Shown here in pieces: positions 18,467-28,122 of a DNA stretch of 64,000 nt. The notes beneath the pieces are model-generated. The model was not told where the DNA came from. It did no database searches and saw only the letters and a list, made by a program, of their open reading frames with translations. The first letter of the stretch is position 1, and each line of letters begins with the position of its first letter. The position numbers and the translations under genes are program-made. Origin of the DNA: Candidatus Brevefilum sp. (lineage in GTDB: Bacteria > Chloroflexota > Anaerolineae > Anaerolineales > Anaerolineaceae); the NCBI GenBank assembly GCA_029210815.1, contig JARGGB010000008.1, positions 1-64,000 of the forward strand, given 5' to 3'.

Positions 18467-20026
18467 TTAAAGCGCTGGTTCCACAGCGTGCTGATCGCCT
18501 TCGGCTAATGCTTCCTCCGGTAAGACACCTGCCATCATCAAGCCCACCTGTTCTTTAGTGACATCTTTATTGGGCAAGTCAGCGATGATTTGTCCCCGGT
18601 ACATAACGACGATACGGTCGGAGAGCTCCATAATTTCATCAAGTTCAGGTGATACGAGCAAGACCGCACAGCCCTCATCTCGTTTTTGGACAATACGTTT
18701 ATGGATGTATTCGATGGAACCGACATCAAGCCCGCGTGTCGGTTGAGATGCGACTAAAAAATCAATAGGGCGGGATAATTCTCGCGCAATAATCACCTTT
18801 TGCTGGTTGCCGCCAGAAAGGGAGCTGACCGGTGTCATTGCGCTCGGTGTGCGAATATCAAAATCCTCAATGAGCTTTTCAGCGTGGTCCAAAATCGTTT
18901 TGTATTGTAAAATCACACCTTTTGAAAAAGGCTCTTTGTAATAAGTGCAGAGCACCAGGTTTTCAGCAACAGGGAAGGGCAGCACCAGACCGTCTGCCTG
19001 TCTGTCTTCCGGGACGTGGGCTGAACCAAGTTCAGTAATTTGTCTTGGGGAAGCCTTTGTTATGTCCTGGTTTAGCAAGGTAATTTCACCTTCTGCTGAC
19101 TTCCTCAGACCGGTAATTGCCTCGACCAGTTCCGTCTGCCCGTTACCCTGGACACCGGCAATTCCCACGATTTCCCCAGCATGTACATCCAACGAGGCAT
19201 TGTCCACAACAATATTCTGAAATTTATCCGCAACAACCAGGTTTTTTACTGAGAAAACAAGATCGCCGGGTTCTTTGTCGGTTTTCTCAACTTCCAGGTT
19301 GACGTCTCGCCCGACCATCATTGCTGCCAGAGAGTTTTTATCAGCCTGGTCGGGTGTGGTTTCGCCAACAACAGCACCCCGTCGAATGACCATGATGCGG
19401 TCTGCAATGTCTAAAACCTCTCGCAGTTTATGGGTAATGAAAATGATCGAATTGCCTTGATCAGAGAGGGAGCGCATGATTGAGAAAAGTTCATCCGCCT
19501 CTTGCGGTGTGAGGACGGCAGTAGGTTCATCAAAAATGAGGATTTCTGCATCTCGATAAAGAAGTTTGATAATTTCTACGCGTTGTTGGACACCTACTGG
19601 CAGGTCCCGGATGTAGTCATTTGGTGCAACCTGGAGATTATATTTTTCGGAAATGTCCATAATTCTCTTAGCTGCTTTTTTTCGATCCAGGAAATCCCCG
19701 TACTTTATAGTTTCCTCACCGAGCATGACGTTTTCAGTAACAGTGAAAACTGGAATGAGCATAAAGTGCTGGTGGACCATGCCGATACCAGTTTTTATTG
19801 CATCCGTGGGGGAATCGATGGTGACCTTTTCGCCCTCAATAAAAATTTCGCCTTCATCAGGTTGATAAAGGCCGTATAAAATATTCATCAAGGTTGTCTT
19901 GCCAGCGCCATTTTCACCCAACAATGCCAGGATCTCCCCTTTACGAAGGTCGAGATCAATGTGGTCATTGGCAAGAACACCGGGAAATCTTTTTGTGATT
20001 CCTTTTAATTGGAGAATAGGAGTCAT
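18467..20026 (-). CDS. Nucleoside ABC transporter ATP-binding protein (NupO/YufO-like), two ABC domains
   Basis: A 519-residue ATPase with tandem ABC domains. Domain 1 has Walker A GENGAGKTT (about residues 37-45), signature LPVGVQQR and Walker B ILIFDEPTAVL. Domain 2 has a degenerate Walker A region (GVQGNGQTEL), signature LSGGNQQK and a Walker-B-like segment DFLVASQPTRGLD, where DEP is replaced by SQP. This asymmetry is normal for the sugar/nucleoside importer class, so only the first site is expected to be fully catalytic. It lies about 100 bases after the substrate-binding lipoprotein gene, with a terminator between them. Confidence 0.92.
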   Translation of the reverse strand: MTPILQLKGITKRFPGVLANDHIDLDLRKGEILALLGENGAGKTTLMNILYGLYQPDEGEIFIEGEKVTIDSPTDAIKTGIGMVHQHFMLIPVFTVTENVMLGEETIKYGDFLDRKKAAKRIMDISEKYNLQVAPNDYIRDLPVGVQQRVEIIKLLYRDAEILIFDEPTAVLTPQEADELFSIMRSLSDQGNSIIFITHKLREVLDIADRIMVIRRGAVVGETTPDQADKNSLAAMMVGRDVNLEVEKTDKEPGDLVFSVKNLVVADKFQNIVVDNASLDVHAGEIVGIAGVQGNGQTELVEAITGLRKSAEGEITLLNQDITKASPRQITELGSAHVPEDRQADGLVLPFPVAENLVLCTYYKEPFSKGVILQYKTILDHAEKLIEDFDIRTPSAMTPVSSLSGGNQQKVIIARELSRPIDFLVASQPTRGLDVGSIEYIHKRIVQKRDEGCAVLLVSPELDEIMELSDRIVVMYRGQIIADLPNKDVTKEQVGLMMAGVLPEEALAEGDQHAVEPAL

Positions 20027-20074
20027 TTTATCCCCGTTTCTGAATTAATATGATGGGTATAAGTCCATTTATAA

Positions 20075-20110
20075 AAAATTCGGGTTGGAGGCACCTCCAA
20101 CCCGAATTTT
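20075..20110 (-). terminator. Intra-operon terminator between binding protein and ATPase genes
   Basis: A perfect 17-bp inverted repeat with 2 central bases (arms 20075-20091 and 20094-20110) followed on the minus strand by TTTTTTA. It is 15 bases beyond the binding-protein stop. Partial readthrough would give more binding protein than transporter, as commonly seen in ABC import operons. Confidence 0.9.
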
Positions 20111-20124
20111 GGATTTTGTCATCG

Positions 20125-21156
20125 TCAGTCTAAAACAATGGTACCGGCAATGATGTCTGCTTTGAGCTGATCAAGTTCAGCCTGAATTTCATCTGAAATA
20201 AGATCTGCATTGTCATGGAATGGCGCAAGTGCGACACCTTCATTTTCAAGGGTACCCACAATAACGCCTGGCTCGAAACTGTCGTTGATGACATTTTCGA
20301 CGACCTGGAAGGACGTTGCATCCATCAATTTCATGACGGATGTCAGGATGATGTCAGCGTATTCAGGGCTGGTTAAGAACCAGTCCGAGTCAACACCAAT
20401 CACATAGGCATTGCCACGTTCCTGGATAGCGGCAGCTGCACCGAGGCCGACAGGGCCGGCAACGGGCATGATAACGTCCGCACCTTCGTCCATCAGGGAT
20501 ACAGCCAACTCACGACCTTTTTGCTGGTCATCAAAGTCCATGCTGAATAAGCCAGCATCCGGGTTGTCTAAATCCCAACCGAGAACTTCAACGTTGGTGC
20601 CTTTAACTTCGTTGTATTTTGCGACGCCCTTGGCGAAGCCATCCATGAAGATGGTGACTGTGGGGATCGGCAGGCCGCCGAAGGTGCCAACCTTGCCTGT
20701 TTGGGTTACTGCTGCAGCAGCGTAACCAGCGAGGAATGCAGCTTCATCGGTCTCGAAGACCTGGCCAACGAGATTTGGAATGGTTTCTTCGTAGGCGTAG
20801 TCAACGATTGAGTAATAGATGTCCGTGTTAGCTTCTGCAGCGGCTTTTGTTGCATCGCCGATAAGGAAGCCAACGGTGACAATCAGGTCGCATCCTTCTT
20901 CAGCGAAGGCATTCAGGTTTTTCTCGTAGTCAGCGACTTCCTGGGATTCCAGGTAATTGCTCCGGATGCCTAATTCTTCTTCAGCATCCTGGATGCCTTT
21001 CCAGGCAGTCTGGTTGAACGATTTGTCGTCAATACCACCTGTGTCGGTGATCTGACAAACATAAACGCCTTCTTCTTCTGCGGTTGGACCACAGGCAACA
21101 AACAGCATGCTGCCGATCACAACCATTGACAAAATGAGTAAAAATTTTTTCGACAT
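20125..21156 (-). CDS. BMP-family nucleoside-binding lipoprotein
   Basis: A 343-residue substrate-binding lipoprotein of the basic membrane protein (Bmp/PnrA/NupN) family that captures nucleosides outside the membrane. The signal peptide ends at LFVAC with lipid-carrying cysteine 22. The binding fold shows ITDTGGIDDKSFNQTAW (about residues 36-52), the segment conserved around the ligand, and later GVDSDWF. It is the first gene of the importer operon, with its own promoter at 21216-21244 and a strong terminator after it. A nucleoside phosphorylase elsewhere in the window (32918) could act on the imported substrates. Confidence 0.93.
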   Translation of the reverse strand: MSKKFLLILSMVVIGSMLFVACGPTAEEEGVYVCQITDTGGIDDKSFNQTAWKGIQDAEEELGIRSNYLESQEVADYEKNLNAFAEEGCDLIVTVGFLIGDATKAAAEANTDIYYSIVDYAYEETIPNLVGQVFETDEAAFLAGYAAAAVTQTGKVGTFGGLPIPTVTIFMDGFAKGVAKYNEVKGTNVEVLGWDLDNPDAGLFSMDFDDQQKGRELAVSLMDEGADVIMPVAGPVGLGAAAAIQERGNAYVIGVDSDWFLTSPEYADIILTSVMKLMDATSFQVVENVINDSFEPGVIVGTLENEGVALAPFHDNADLISDEIQAELDQLKADIIAGTIVLD

Positions 21157-21191
21157 ATTTTCTCCTCCTAAATCAGGATTGTTTTTAGTGT

Positions 21192-21206
21192 GGCTTTAAT
21201 TAAGCC
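21192..21206. promoter_or_regulatory. Short dyad at the start of the nucleoside-import transcript
   Basis: ggctt-taatt-aagcc is a perfect 5-bp dyad located about 10 bases downstream of the -10 box and therefore near the first transcribed bases. It could be an operator or a 5' stabilising hairpin. Confidence 0.35.
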
Positions 21207-21215
21207 ATCATATAT

Positions 21216-21244
21216 ATTATATTGGTCTTTTCGTTTGCGGACAA
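21216..21244 (-). promoter_or_regulatory. Promoter of the nucleoside-import operon
   Basis: On the minus strand, TTGTCC (-35) is followed by exactly 17 bases and then TATAAT (-10), placing the transcript start about 50 bases before the binding-protein ATG. It is a near-consensus housekeeping sigma factor promoter. Confidence 0.7.
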
Positions 21245-21274
21245 GATAGTAAATTCTTTATTAACAAATCCTCA

Positions 21275-22573
21275 TCATTCTTTCTCAATTTGCAACGATT
21301 GCACTTCGCCGCGACGCACACCCATCATCATGAAAAATGCAAGCAAGAAGAAGAAGGGTGCAATCACCATCATAAGACGGTAATCATTGTTTGAAAGTTG
21401 AATCGTCCATCCGAAAAAGACCGGTCCAAAGGTTGCTGCCAGCTGCGAGAAGAAATAATAAAGACCTGTGTATGTGCCAATATGTTCATCATCAGTCATA
21501 TCCACAACCATCGGAAGTGAGTTTACGTTAATCATCGCCCATCCAATACCGGCAAACATCAATATGATTGAAAGTACATAAAATCCTGATCCCATTAATG
21601 AGGCAAACCGTGTGGTCAGCACTTCAGTTGGGATGACATACATCAGGAGTACACAGGCAATCATAATCCAGATGCCCGTCATGATCACGTTCTTCCTTTT
21701 AAATTTACTGGCAAGGATTCCGGCTGGTACCGCCATGAGCATAAATATCAAGCCAATGTAGGAAATTTGGAATGCGCTGTCACCGCCATCCAACCCGAGG
21801 TGGTTCACACCATACAATGTGAAGAAGGTGTCAAGCGCATTGTAAGCAATAAACCAGAACAAAATTGCCAGAAGAATGAACATTGGGCTTTTGTCTTTTT
21901 GAGTGAAGACATTCCCCAGGTTTTTTAACACCTTGTTTTCCAATCCTGTTCCTTCGCTTTTGTCAGCAAGGTGCAGTTTTGGCGAGATGTATTCCTTTGG
22001 CTCACGAACAAAGATCAATACAAGAACACCAGCGAGGATAACAAGCCCAGCAGCCAGAAAGAAAGGATAACTAGGATTGATGCGATACAATGGGCCGCCG
22101 ATTAATGTTGCCAGTACGGTGCCCAATCCACCCATCAGGTTGATCACGCCATTCGCCTGAGAGCGTTTGTTTGAAGGGGTGATGTCGGGCATGAGGGCGA
22201 CAACGGGTGTGCGCCAGAATGCCATGGCAAGCAGCAAAGTAATACAGCTGAAGATAAATAAGGGCAGAACCTGTGCATATGGGATCAGCCCAAACATGGC
22301 TGCCGCTAAAGGTGCGCCGACAACGATGAAAGGCAGTCGCCTTCCAATTGGTGAACGCAGTCGATCTGAGAACACTCCTAAAGGGGGTTGGATGATCAAG
22401 GCAGCGATGTTGTCCAGGACCATAATAAAAGAAATAAATCCTGCTTGCAGACCAAAACGCTCATCCAGAATTAATGGGACGAAGGCGTTATAGACAGACC
22501 AAATGACACTGACACCGAAAAATCCAAACCCAAGTAAAAAAGTTTTCAAATAGCTCATTCGTTTTGTTTCCAT
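21275..22573 (-). CDS. MFS transporter
   Basis: A 432-residue major facilitator permease with about 12 hydrophobic segments. The loop between helices 2 and 3 reads QPPLGVFSDRLRSPIGRRLPF (about residues 62-82; first 20 bases of it are the MFS motif A region), close to the glycoside-pentoside-hexuronide and SLC45-like branch. A GGAG site lies six bases before the chosen ATG. It starts 20 bases after trmD and may be cotranscribed. Substrate unknown; sugar transport is a guess from the branch. Confidence 0.85.
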   Translation of the reverse strand: METKRMSYLKTFLLGFGFFGVSVIWSVYNAFVPLILDERFGLQAGFISFIMVLDNIAALIIQPPLGVFSDRLRSPIGRRLPFIVVGAPLAAAMFGLIPYAQVLPLFIFSCITLLLAMAFWRTPVVALMPDITPSNKRSQANGVINLMGGLGTVLATLIGGPLYRINPSYPFFLAAGLVILAGVLVLIFVREPKEYISPKLHLADKSEGTGLENKVLKNLGNVFTQKDKSPMFILLAILFWFIAYNALDTFFTLYGVNHLGLDGGDSAFQISYIGLIFMLMAVPAGILASKFKRKNVIMTGIWIMIACVLLMYVIPTEVLTTRFASLMGSGFYVLSIILMFAGIGWAMINVNSLPMVVDMTDDEHIGTYTGLYYFFSQLAATFGPVFFGWTIQLSNNDYRLMMVIAPFFFLLAFFMMMGVRRGEVQSLQIEKE

Positions 22574-22593
22574 GAAGTCTCCATTTTGGTTGA

Positions 22594-23337
22594 TTAGCTT
22601 GGTTGTTGAGGGCGATAACCCAGACTTTCTAAAAAAGCCAGATCTTCCTGGCTTAAATCAGCTGTAATGAGCAAATCAGGTCTTTGTTCGAGGGTGCGTT
22701 GTAAGGCTTCATGCCGACGCCATCGATCAATTTCAGCATGGTTGCCAGAGAGCAGGACATCGGGGATGCCCCAACCGCGGAACTCTGGCGGTCGGGTGTA
22801 ATGAGGGTATTCAAGGATCCCGGTTGCATGTGAATCGTCGACAGCTGCTTGTGGATCACCAAGGACACCCGGGAGCAAACGGGTGACAGCATCGATAATA
22901 ATTAAAGCCGGCAGTTCACCACCCGTCAGGACATAATCACCAATGGAAATTGAATCAGTAACAAGGTGCTGGCGAATGCGTTCATCGAGGCTCTCGTAGC
23001 GACCGCATAATAAAGCTAAATGGTCGTATTGTGCCAATTCAAAAGCAATTTTCTGGTTGAATAAGCGACCCTGGGGGGACATTAAGATAACCGGGCATTT
23101 TGCAGGTTTTCCTAAAACACCCTCTACTGCTGAAAAAATCGGCTCGGGTTTCATAACCATACCGCCACCCCCACCGTAGGGGGTGTCATCGGTTGTATGG
23201 TGTTTGTCGGCTGCATAATCGCGAATATTATGGGTGTGGATTTCGAGGTGTCCCGCGTCCTGGGCTTTTTTCAGGATGCTTGCATTAAGATAAGGGGGAA
23301 ATATTTCTGGAAACAGGGAAAAAAGATCAAAACGCAT
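22594..23337 (-). CDS. trmD: tRNA (guanine-N1-)-methyltransferase TrmD
   Basis: A 247-residue SPOUT enzyme that methylates G37 of tRNAs with SAM, preventing frameshifting. It has [12 protein letters not shown] at the N-terminus, [15 protein letters not shown] (about residues 51-65), [12 protein letters not shown] (about 111), the trefoil knot [15 protein letters not shown] (about 132-146) and the C-terminal [18 protein letters not shown]. There is no ribosome binding site before the ATG; instead TTGTCA-17-TAGAAT ends six bases before it, which points to a leaderless transcript. It is not in the usual rpsP-rimM-trmD-rplS cluster. Confidence 0.95.
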   Translation of the reverse strand: MRFDLFSLFPEIFPPYLNASILKKAQDAGHLEIHTHNIRDYAADKHHTTDDTPYGGGGGMVMKPEPIFSAVEGVLGKPAKCPVILMSPQGRLFNQKIAFELAQYDHLALLCGRYESLDERIRQHLVTDSISIGDYVLTGGELPALIIIDAVTRLLPGVLGDPQAAVDDSHATGILEYPHYTRPPEFRGWGIPDVLLSGNHAEIDRWRRHEALQRTLEQRPDLLITADLSQEDLAFLESLGYRPQQPS

Positions 23338-23343
23338 GTCTGA

Positions 23344-23372
23344 ATTCTAGCGTGAAGCTTGATTCCTGACAA
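23344..23372 (-). promoter_or_regulatory. Promoter of trmD, placed for a leaderless transcript
   Basis: Minus strand TTGTCA, 17-base spacer, TAGAAT, then six bases to the trmD ATG. With a normal start 6-8 bases after the -10, transcription would begin at or next to the A of the start codon. Confidence 0.65.
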
Positions 23373-23423
23373 GCGTTTTGATCGTTTAACATATATTTTT
23401 TTGTTTGAAAATAACTATCGGAT

Positions 23424-24050
23424 CTATGTGCGTCCAAAAGCTTCTTCGTAATCCTGGATGGCAGCAGTGACAATTCTCTTTGCTTTTTCAGGTCCTGAGA
23501 CGTTGATCAGCTCAATCCCAGGTTTTTCGCCGGGAATCATTTTATAAGTCTTAAAATAATGCTGCAATCGCTCCACTAGCACCTTTGGCAATTCGTCAAT
23601 ATCCCGCATATGCCCGTAAACCAGATCATTTTCGAGGATGGCAATGATTTTATCATCTGCTTCGTCATGATCGAGAAGCTGGATCACCCCAACCACGATG
23701 GCATTTAGAAAAATTTCAGATCGGTTGATGGGTCTTTCGCTGACAACACAAATGTCCAGGGGATCGCCATCGCCGCGGATTGCGTTTTGCGAAAGCGCCT
23801 TTACCCGCTCGTCGCAGAATGTGCGGGGGATGAACCCATACAGGGTTGGCGGAAGCGATGATGTGCGCTGCGGTCGGTCAACGTGCAAATAACCTGTGAC
23901 CTTATCCACTTCATATTTTATATAGTCGAAAGGCGTCATCTCGATATAGGCAAGGACGCGATCAGGCGGCTCGGGACCAATTTCCAGGCCATGCCATGGA
24001 TGCGGGCGCCAGCGGTAAAAGGGAGCGGGGAAATTTGTGTGGGCTTCCAT
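23424..24050 (-). CDS. ppa: Inorganic pyrophosphatase (family I)
   Basis: A 208-residue soluble Mg2+-dependent enzyme that hydrolyses pyrophosphate and pulls biosynthetic reactions forward. The motif [11 protein letters not shown] (about residues 95-105) carries the metal-binding aspartates of family I; upstream are [14 protein letters not shown] and [10 protein letters not shown]. The length is slightly above the bacterial norm of about 175 because of an N-terminal extension ([15 protein letters not shown]). The ATG at 24050 has AAGGAGAG eight bases upstream, which decides the start over a longer frame running into the upstream palindrome. Confidence 0.93.
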   Translation of the reverse strand: MEAHTNFPAPFYRWRPHPWHGLEIGPEPPDRVLAYIEMTPFDYIKYEVDKVTGYLHVDRPQRTSSLPPTLYGFIPRTFCDERVKALSQNAIRGDGDPLDICVVSERPINRSEIFLNAIVVGVIQLLDHDEADDKIIAILENDLVYGHMRDIDELPKVLVERLQHYFKTYKMIPGEKPGIELINVSGPEKAKRIVTAAIQDYEEAFGRT

Positions 24051-24071
24051 TCTTTTTCTCTCCTTACTAAT

Positions 24072-24100
24072 GGTGCGGTGAAAAACGCACCGCACCCTAC
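24072..24100. repeat. Dispersed 9-7-9 palindrome, copy 4
   Basis: Stem ggtgcggtg / caccgcacc with a 7-base loop (aaaaacg), followed by ctac; same plan as copies at 1574, 1641 and 3312. It lies in the divergent region between ppa and ppk, just upstream of the ppa ribosome binding site. Confidence 0.78.
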
Positions 24101-24338
24101 AAAAATATTGGAGTGGTTAATTTGTCAAATCAACATTTGATGTAATGGTTGATCTTAAGTCCTATTGTTAATGACAAAATGATCTTTGTCAATCCTAATT
24201 TAGCTCAAACCCGTAAAATTTTGATTGATTTGCATGTAATACACATTATATTATAGTCCTGTTTTTATTAAGGGCTTATGAAAATTTGATGTATACTTGA
24301 TTCACATTATTCAGCTAACAATCCTTGAGGTTCTTATT

Positions 24339-26465
24339 ATGGGAAACGAAAACTCAGAGGGAACCAAATCTCTGGCAGCCTTGATTGATGACCCGATGAA
24401 TTATCTCAGTCGAGAAATGTCCATGCTCAAGTTCTTCCGACGCGTGCTTTTCGAGGCGATAAACCCGGAGACACCTTTACTTGAGCGCGTTCGCTTCCTG
24501 AGTATATTGGGGTCGGGTCTTGATGAGTTCTTTATGGTTCGTGTTGGCGGACTGGCGATGGGTATTGATAATGATAAGGAAAGATTTTATTTTGAGGGTA
24601 TGACGCCTCAAAAACAATTGCGTGAAATTCGCAAAGAGGCTGGAAAAATCATTACAGATGCCCACGAATGTTTTTACGAGATGATTAAACCTCAGCTTGA
24701 TGAGGCTGGCATAAGGATTCACCATTACGATGAATTAAATAAGGCACAGAAATCCAGGGTGGATGGATATTATAAAGAAGTGATATTTCCGGTGCTGACG
24801 CCGTTAGCTTTTGACCCGGGACACCCATTTCCATACATATCAAACTTAAGTTACAATCTCGCAGTTGTGGTCGAAGACCAGGAAGGAGAGCGGCATTTTG
24901 CTCGCTTAAAAGTACCGGGATCTTTACCTCATTTTCTCCCTTGCAAAAAGGCAGCCTATGATCCCTCACCCAGGGTAAAACATTATCGAAAACATGACTT
25001 TGTGTGGATCAGTGAGGTGATCATGGCGAATCTTGCTGATTTATTCCCCGGCATGACCATCATAGAAGCACATCCTTTCCATGTTGTACGCAATGCCGAG
25101 ATCGAACTGCAGGGATTGGAAGTGATGGATTTGCTTGAGGTAATGGAAGAAAGCGTACGCAGGCGGCGGTTTGGATCTGTAGTTCGCCTGGTGGTAAGTT
25201 CAGAAATGCCGGATTATGTGCTAAAAATCCTGGTGGATAACCTCAATGTTGAATCACAGTTTATTTATACCTACGACAACCCGGTGTTATTCCGGAGTCT
25301 TTTGCAGCTTTCTCAAATCGACCGGCAGGATCTGAAGTACAGGCAGTTCATCCCTGTTTTACCAGAAGCATTTCAGTTTGACCGAGACGCCTCACCAGAA
25401 CAATTTTTCAGTGTCATCCGCGAGGATGATGTTATGCTACATCATCCTTATGAGTCATTTGACCCTGTTATTGAGTTTTTACGAAATGCTGCCATTGACC
25501 CAAATGTTATGGCGATCAAACAGACCCTTTACAGGGTTGGGCATAATTCTCCAGTTGTTAAAATGCTCTTGCAAGCACGGCGCGACTACGGCAAACAGGT
25601 GGCTGTTTTGGTGGAGTTGAAGGCGCGTTTTGATGAGGAAAGCAATATTGAATGGGCAAAACTGCTTGAACAAGAAGGTGTCCACGTAACTTATGGGTTG
25701 TTAGGCTTGAAGACTCATTCAAAAATTGCCCTGGTCGTTCGCAAAGAGGGGGAGCACATTCGCAGGTATGTCCACATGGCGACCGGGAACTATAACCATA
25801 CAACAGCAAAATTGTATGAAGATATTGGCATGTTCACCAGCGATGATGCGATTGGTGCGGACGCCACAGACCTTTTCAATTACCTGACCGGGTATTCTGC
25901 GAAGGAAAATTATCGCAAATTGATGGTGGCACCGGTGCAGCTCAGGGACAAGATTGTAGAATTGATTCACCAGGAAATCGCTCAACATAAAAAATATGGC
26001 GACGGCAGGATTATTCTGAAGATGAACGCTTTAGTTGATGGGGAGATGATAAGGCTTCTTTATAAGGCGTCCCAGATTGGTGTGAAAATCAACCTGATCG
26101 TTCGTGGAATCTGTTGTTTGCGTCCGGGCGTGGAAGGGCTAAGCGAAAATATCCAGGTGTTGAGCGTTATTGGGCGATTTTTAGAACACAGCCGCATTTA
26201 TTATTTCTATAATCATGGTAATGAAATTATCTATTTGGGCAGTGCAGATCTGATGCCCCGGAATTTAAATCAACGCGTGGAAGTGTTGTTCCCGGTCGAA
26301 AACCAGGATATGATTCGAAATTTGCGTGACGATTTGCTGGAAGTGTATTTACGCGAGGATTTGAAGGGATGGCGTATGCAGCCGGACGGCAGCTATGAAT
26401 TCTCTGCGGCACCTGAAGGACAGGATCTGGTTGATGTCCATCGCTATTTTTTAATTAACAGGTAA
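24339..26465 (+). CDS. ppk1: Polyphosphate kinase 1
   Basis: A 708-residue enzyme that reversibly makes polyphosphate from ATP. The N-terminal domain begins at NYLSREMSMLKFFRRV, with the family's LSILGSGLDEFFMVRV near residue 55. The C-terminal phospholipase-D-like halves carry the autophosphorylated histidine in LKTHSKIALVVRK (H460) and the second catalytic histidine in LEHSRIYYFYNHG (H617), with GSADLMPRNLNQRVE after it. Length matches the family. The ATG at 24339 is used because GAGG lies eight bases upstream; a longer frame from 24297 has no such site. A possible promoter is TTGATT-16-TATATT at 24225-24252. Divergent from ppa, functionally related through phosphate. Confidence 0.95.
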   Translation: MGNENSEGTKSLAALIDDPMNYLSREMSMLKFFRRVLFEAINPETPLLERVRFLSILGSGLDEFFMVRVGGLAMGIDNDKERFYFEGMTPQKQLREIRKEAGKIITDAHECFYEMIKPQLDEAGIRIHHYDELNKAQKSRVDGYYKEVIFPVLTPLAFDPGHPFPYISNLSYNLAVVVEDQEGERHFARLKVPGSLPHFLPCKKAAYDPSPRVKHYRKHDFVWISEVIMANLADLFPGMTIIEAHPFHVVRNAEIELQGLEVMDLLEVMEESVRRRRFGSVVRLVVSSEMPDYVLKILVDNLNVESQFIYTYDNPVLFRSLLQLSQIDRQDLKYRQFIPVLPEAFQFDRDASPEQFFSVIREDDVMLHHPYESFDPVIEFLRNAAIDPNVMAIKQTLYRVGHNSPVVKMLLQARRDYGKQVAVLVELKARFDEESNIEWAKLLEQEGVHVTYGLLGLKTHSKIALVVRKEGEHIRRYVHMATGNYNHTTAKLYEDIGMFTSDDAIGADATDLFNYLTGYSAKENYRKLMVAPVQLRDKIVELIHQEIAQHKKYGDGRIILKMNALVDGEMIRLLYKASQIGVKINLIVRGICCLRPGVEGLSENIQVLSVIGRFLEHSRIYYFYNHGNEIIYLGSADLMPRNLNQRVEVLFPVENQDMIRNLRDDLLEVYLREDLKGWRMQPDGSYEFSAAPEGQDLVDVHRYFLINR

Positions 26466-26488
26466 GCGAAGCCAATTCTATACGCGCA

Positions 26489-26518
26489 AAAACCGCACCT
26501 GGACCCAGGTGCGGTTTT
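26489..26518. terminator. Bidirectional terminator between ppk1 and the next gene
   Basis: A perfect 14-bp stem (arms 26489-26502 and 26505-26518) with 2 central bases, flanked by T runs on both strands. It ends ppk1 on the plus strand and the convergent small gene on the minus strand. Confidence 0.92.
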
Positions 26519-26534
26519 GTATTATGCATGAAAA

Positions 26535-26888
26535 CTAATATGTAATGAGATTGCTCTCAAAGATACTGATCCCAAGTAATGGCAAGCCAACCAGGACAAG
26601 ACAGAGGCATAAGCACAGCACAACGACCGCAATGATGGCGATAATCCACCATTTTGACCCGTTCTTCTTGGTTGGTATCAACGGCGTTGAAATCTCAGGT
26701 TCGGCTGGTTCTGAACCCCAGCGATTTTCTTCCACTGCTTCACCCGGATCAGGGATCGGCGAGCCCCATCGATCGCTTGGTTCCGGTTCGCTTTCCGGTA
26801 ATGGGGCAGGTTCCTCAGGTTCGCTCCATTCCTCAGCTGAGGCATCCATAAATTCTTCAAAATTTTCATCTTCAGGGATATGTCCCAT
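26535..26888 (-). CDS. Small single-pass membrane protein with acidic Pro-rich domain
   Basis: A 117-residue protein. The first 75 residues are acidic and proline-rich and contain two copies of an RWGS motif (DRWGSPIPDP and NRWGSEPAEP). A lysine-rich stretch (TKKNGSKWW) then precedes one hydrophobic helix with several cysteines (about residues 82-105). By the positive-inside rule the disordered domain should be cytoplasmic. The ATG at 26888 has GGAG six bases upstream; an ATG four codons earlier has no good site. Function unknown. Confidence 0.65.
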   Translation of the reverse strand: MGHIPEDENFEEFMDASAEEWSEPEEPAPLPESEPEPSDRWGSPIPDPGEAVEENRWGSEPAEPEISTPLIPTKKNGSKWWIIAIIAVVVLCLCLCLVLVGLPLLGISIFESNLITY

Positions 26889-26999
26889 AGCGTTCTCCAT
26901 TGTTCTTGTATATCTTAAATTTCAAGATAAAAAGTGTTCTTTGATTCTTTTGAGAATTCTATTATAAAGGAAATTGACTTTTTTGGTTTGATATCCTGG

Positions 27000-27896
27000 T
27001 CAATCGATCAAAGAGGATTCGGTCAGGACAACATCGTTTGAGTAACCAGAAAAAATGTTACTGCTCTTGACCATACCCAAATCCTCCACGTACCAGGTGC
27101 TGTAATCAAATCCAAAGCCGCTGAAGGGTATGGTGCTCTCGCCCATAACCAGGATCATTTCAATTTCACCATGACTATCAACACGCACAGCTTCGGGAAA
27201 TGTGCCAGCGGGGACGGTTACTGATTCAATGGCACCAATTTTGTGGTCAATACTCACCCTGACCTCTGAAGTTTGGGAAATCCCTTCAATCTCGAGATTC
27301 GCAGAGAGTTTATAGTTCGATGTCCAGGCGTAATCCAGCTCGATTAATTCGGGTGATGGTAAGGTTTCTCCTTCCCATTCAAGAGCTTAGAACTTAAATT
27401 CGGGCGTTTCTTCCCCACCCGCAGCTTGATTCAGGAGCTCTACTTGTCCAAATGATCCTCTCAAGATCCCCTTTTCGGAGCAATACCATTCTGCTGAATA
27501 TATGATATCGCTCTGATTCATTTCCTGTATCATCGTAAAGGAATTTTCACCAGTCTCTTCAATTCTCAATGTGTAATCTTTATCATCCAGGGCATCAAAA
27601 GTCCATGAAGCACCATCTATAATGGGAAAATAGGGGTGGTAGCATAGACTTTCGGAATCTAATTGATTTTTGATTTGAGATGTGTCAGGGCTGTTTGTTG
27701 GTGATGCTGTTGGGATTGGTTCTTCGGTGATTGTTTCTTGAGGTATTGATGTTGTTTCAGGCGCAACTTCAGTGTTCTCTTCTTCGAGTGGGGCAATTGT
27801 TGGATTGTTGTCCTGCTCTGACAGATTTGTTGTTCCGCAAGAATTCAGCAGTAAAGAGCCGGTTATTATAAGCATTAGAAAGATTTTGTTTCTCAT
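27000..27896 (-). pseudogene. Lipoprotein gene interrupted by one in-frame stop codon
   Basis: A lipoprotein with signal peptide ending LLNSC (cysteine at about residue 20), a Thr/Glu/Pro-rich linker to about residue 70, and a domain starting HPYFPIIDGASWTFDA. After codon 169 a TAA (27387-27389) stops the frame, yet the same frame continues without other stops for 129 more codons (ALEWEGETLPSPELIELDYA... to VLTESSLID), keeping the character of one globular domain. The two parts are in phase (the distance from 27896 to 27257 is divisible by three), so a single base change accounts for the break. Either a recent pseudogene or a sequence error; a GTG at 27257 could only start a small fragment. 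Function unknown. Confidence 0.75.
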
Positions 27897-28122
27897 TTGT
27901 AAGACTCCTTATATTAATATAAATAATATCAATATTGTCCAATTATACTATAAAGTTTCATAAAAAATCAAAAGTGCACATTATTTCGATTTGTAAATGC
28001 AGTAAATCATAGAAAATTTAAAGCTGGAGATAAATCAATTTTTAGTGATTTTTTCTGGCTGTGTTTCCAGTCTTACACCACAAACATCGGATTTGCAGAG
28101 TTTAAGAAAAGTTTTTGTAAAA

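Noticed and set aside
19100-19200. Degenerate Walker motifs in the second ABC domain as sign of a pseudogene
   Set aside because: Loss of the canonical site in one half is usual for two-domain ATPases of sugar and nucleoside importers.
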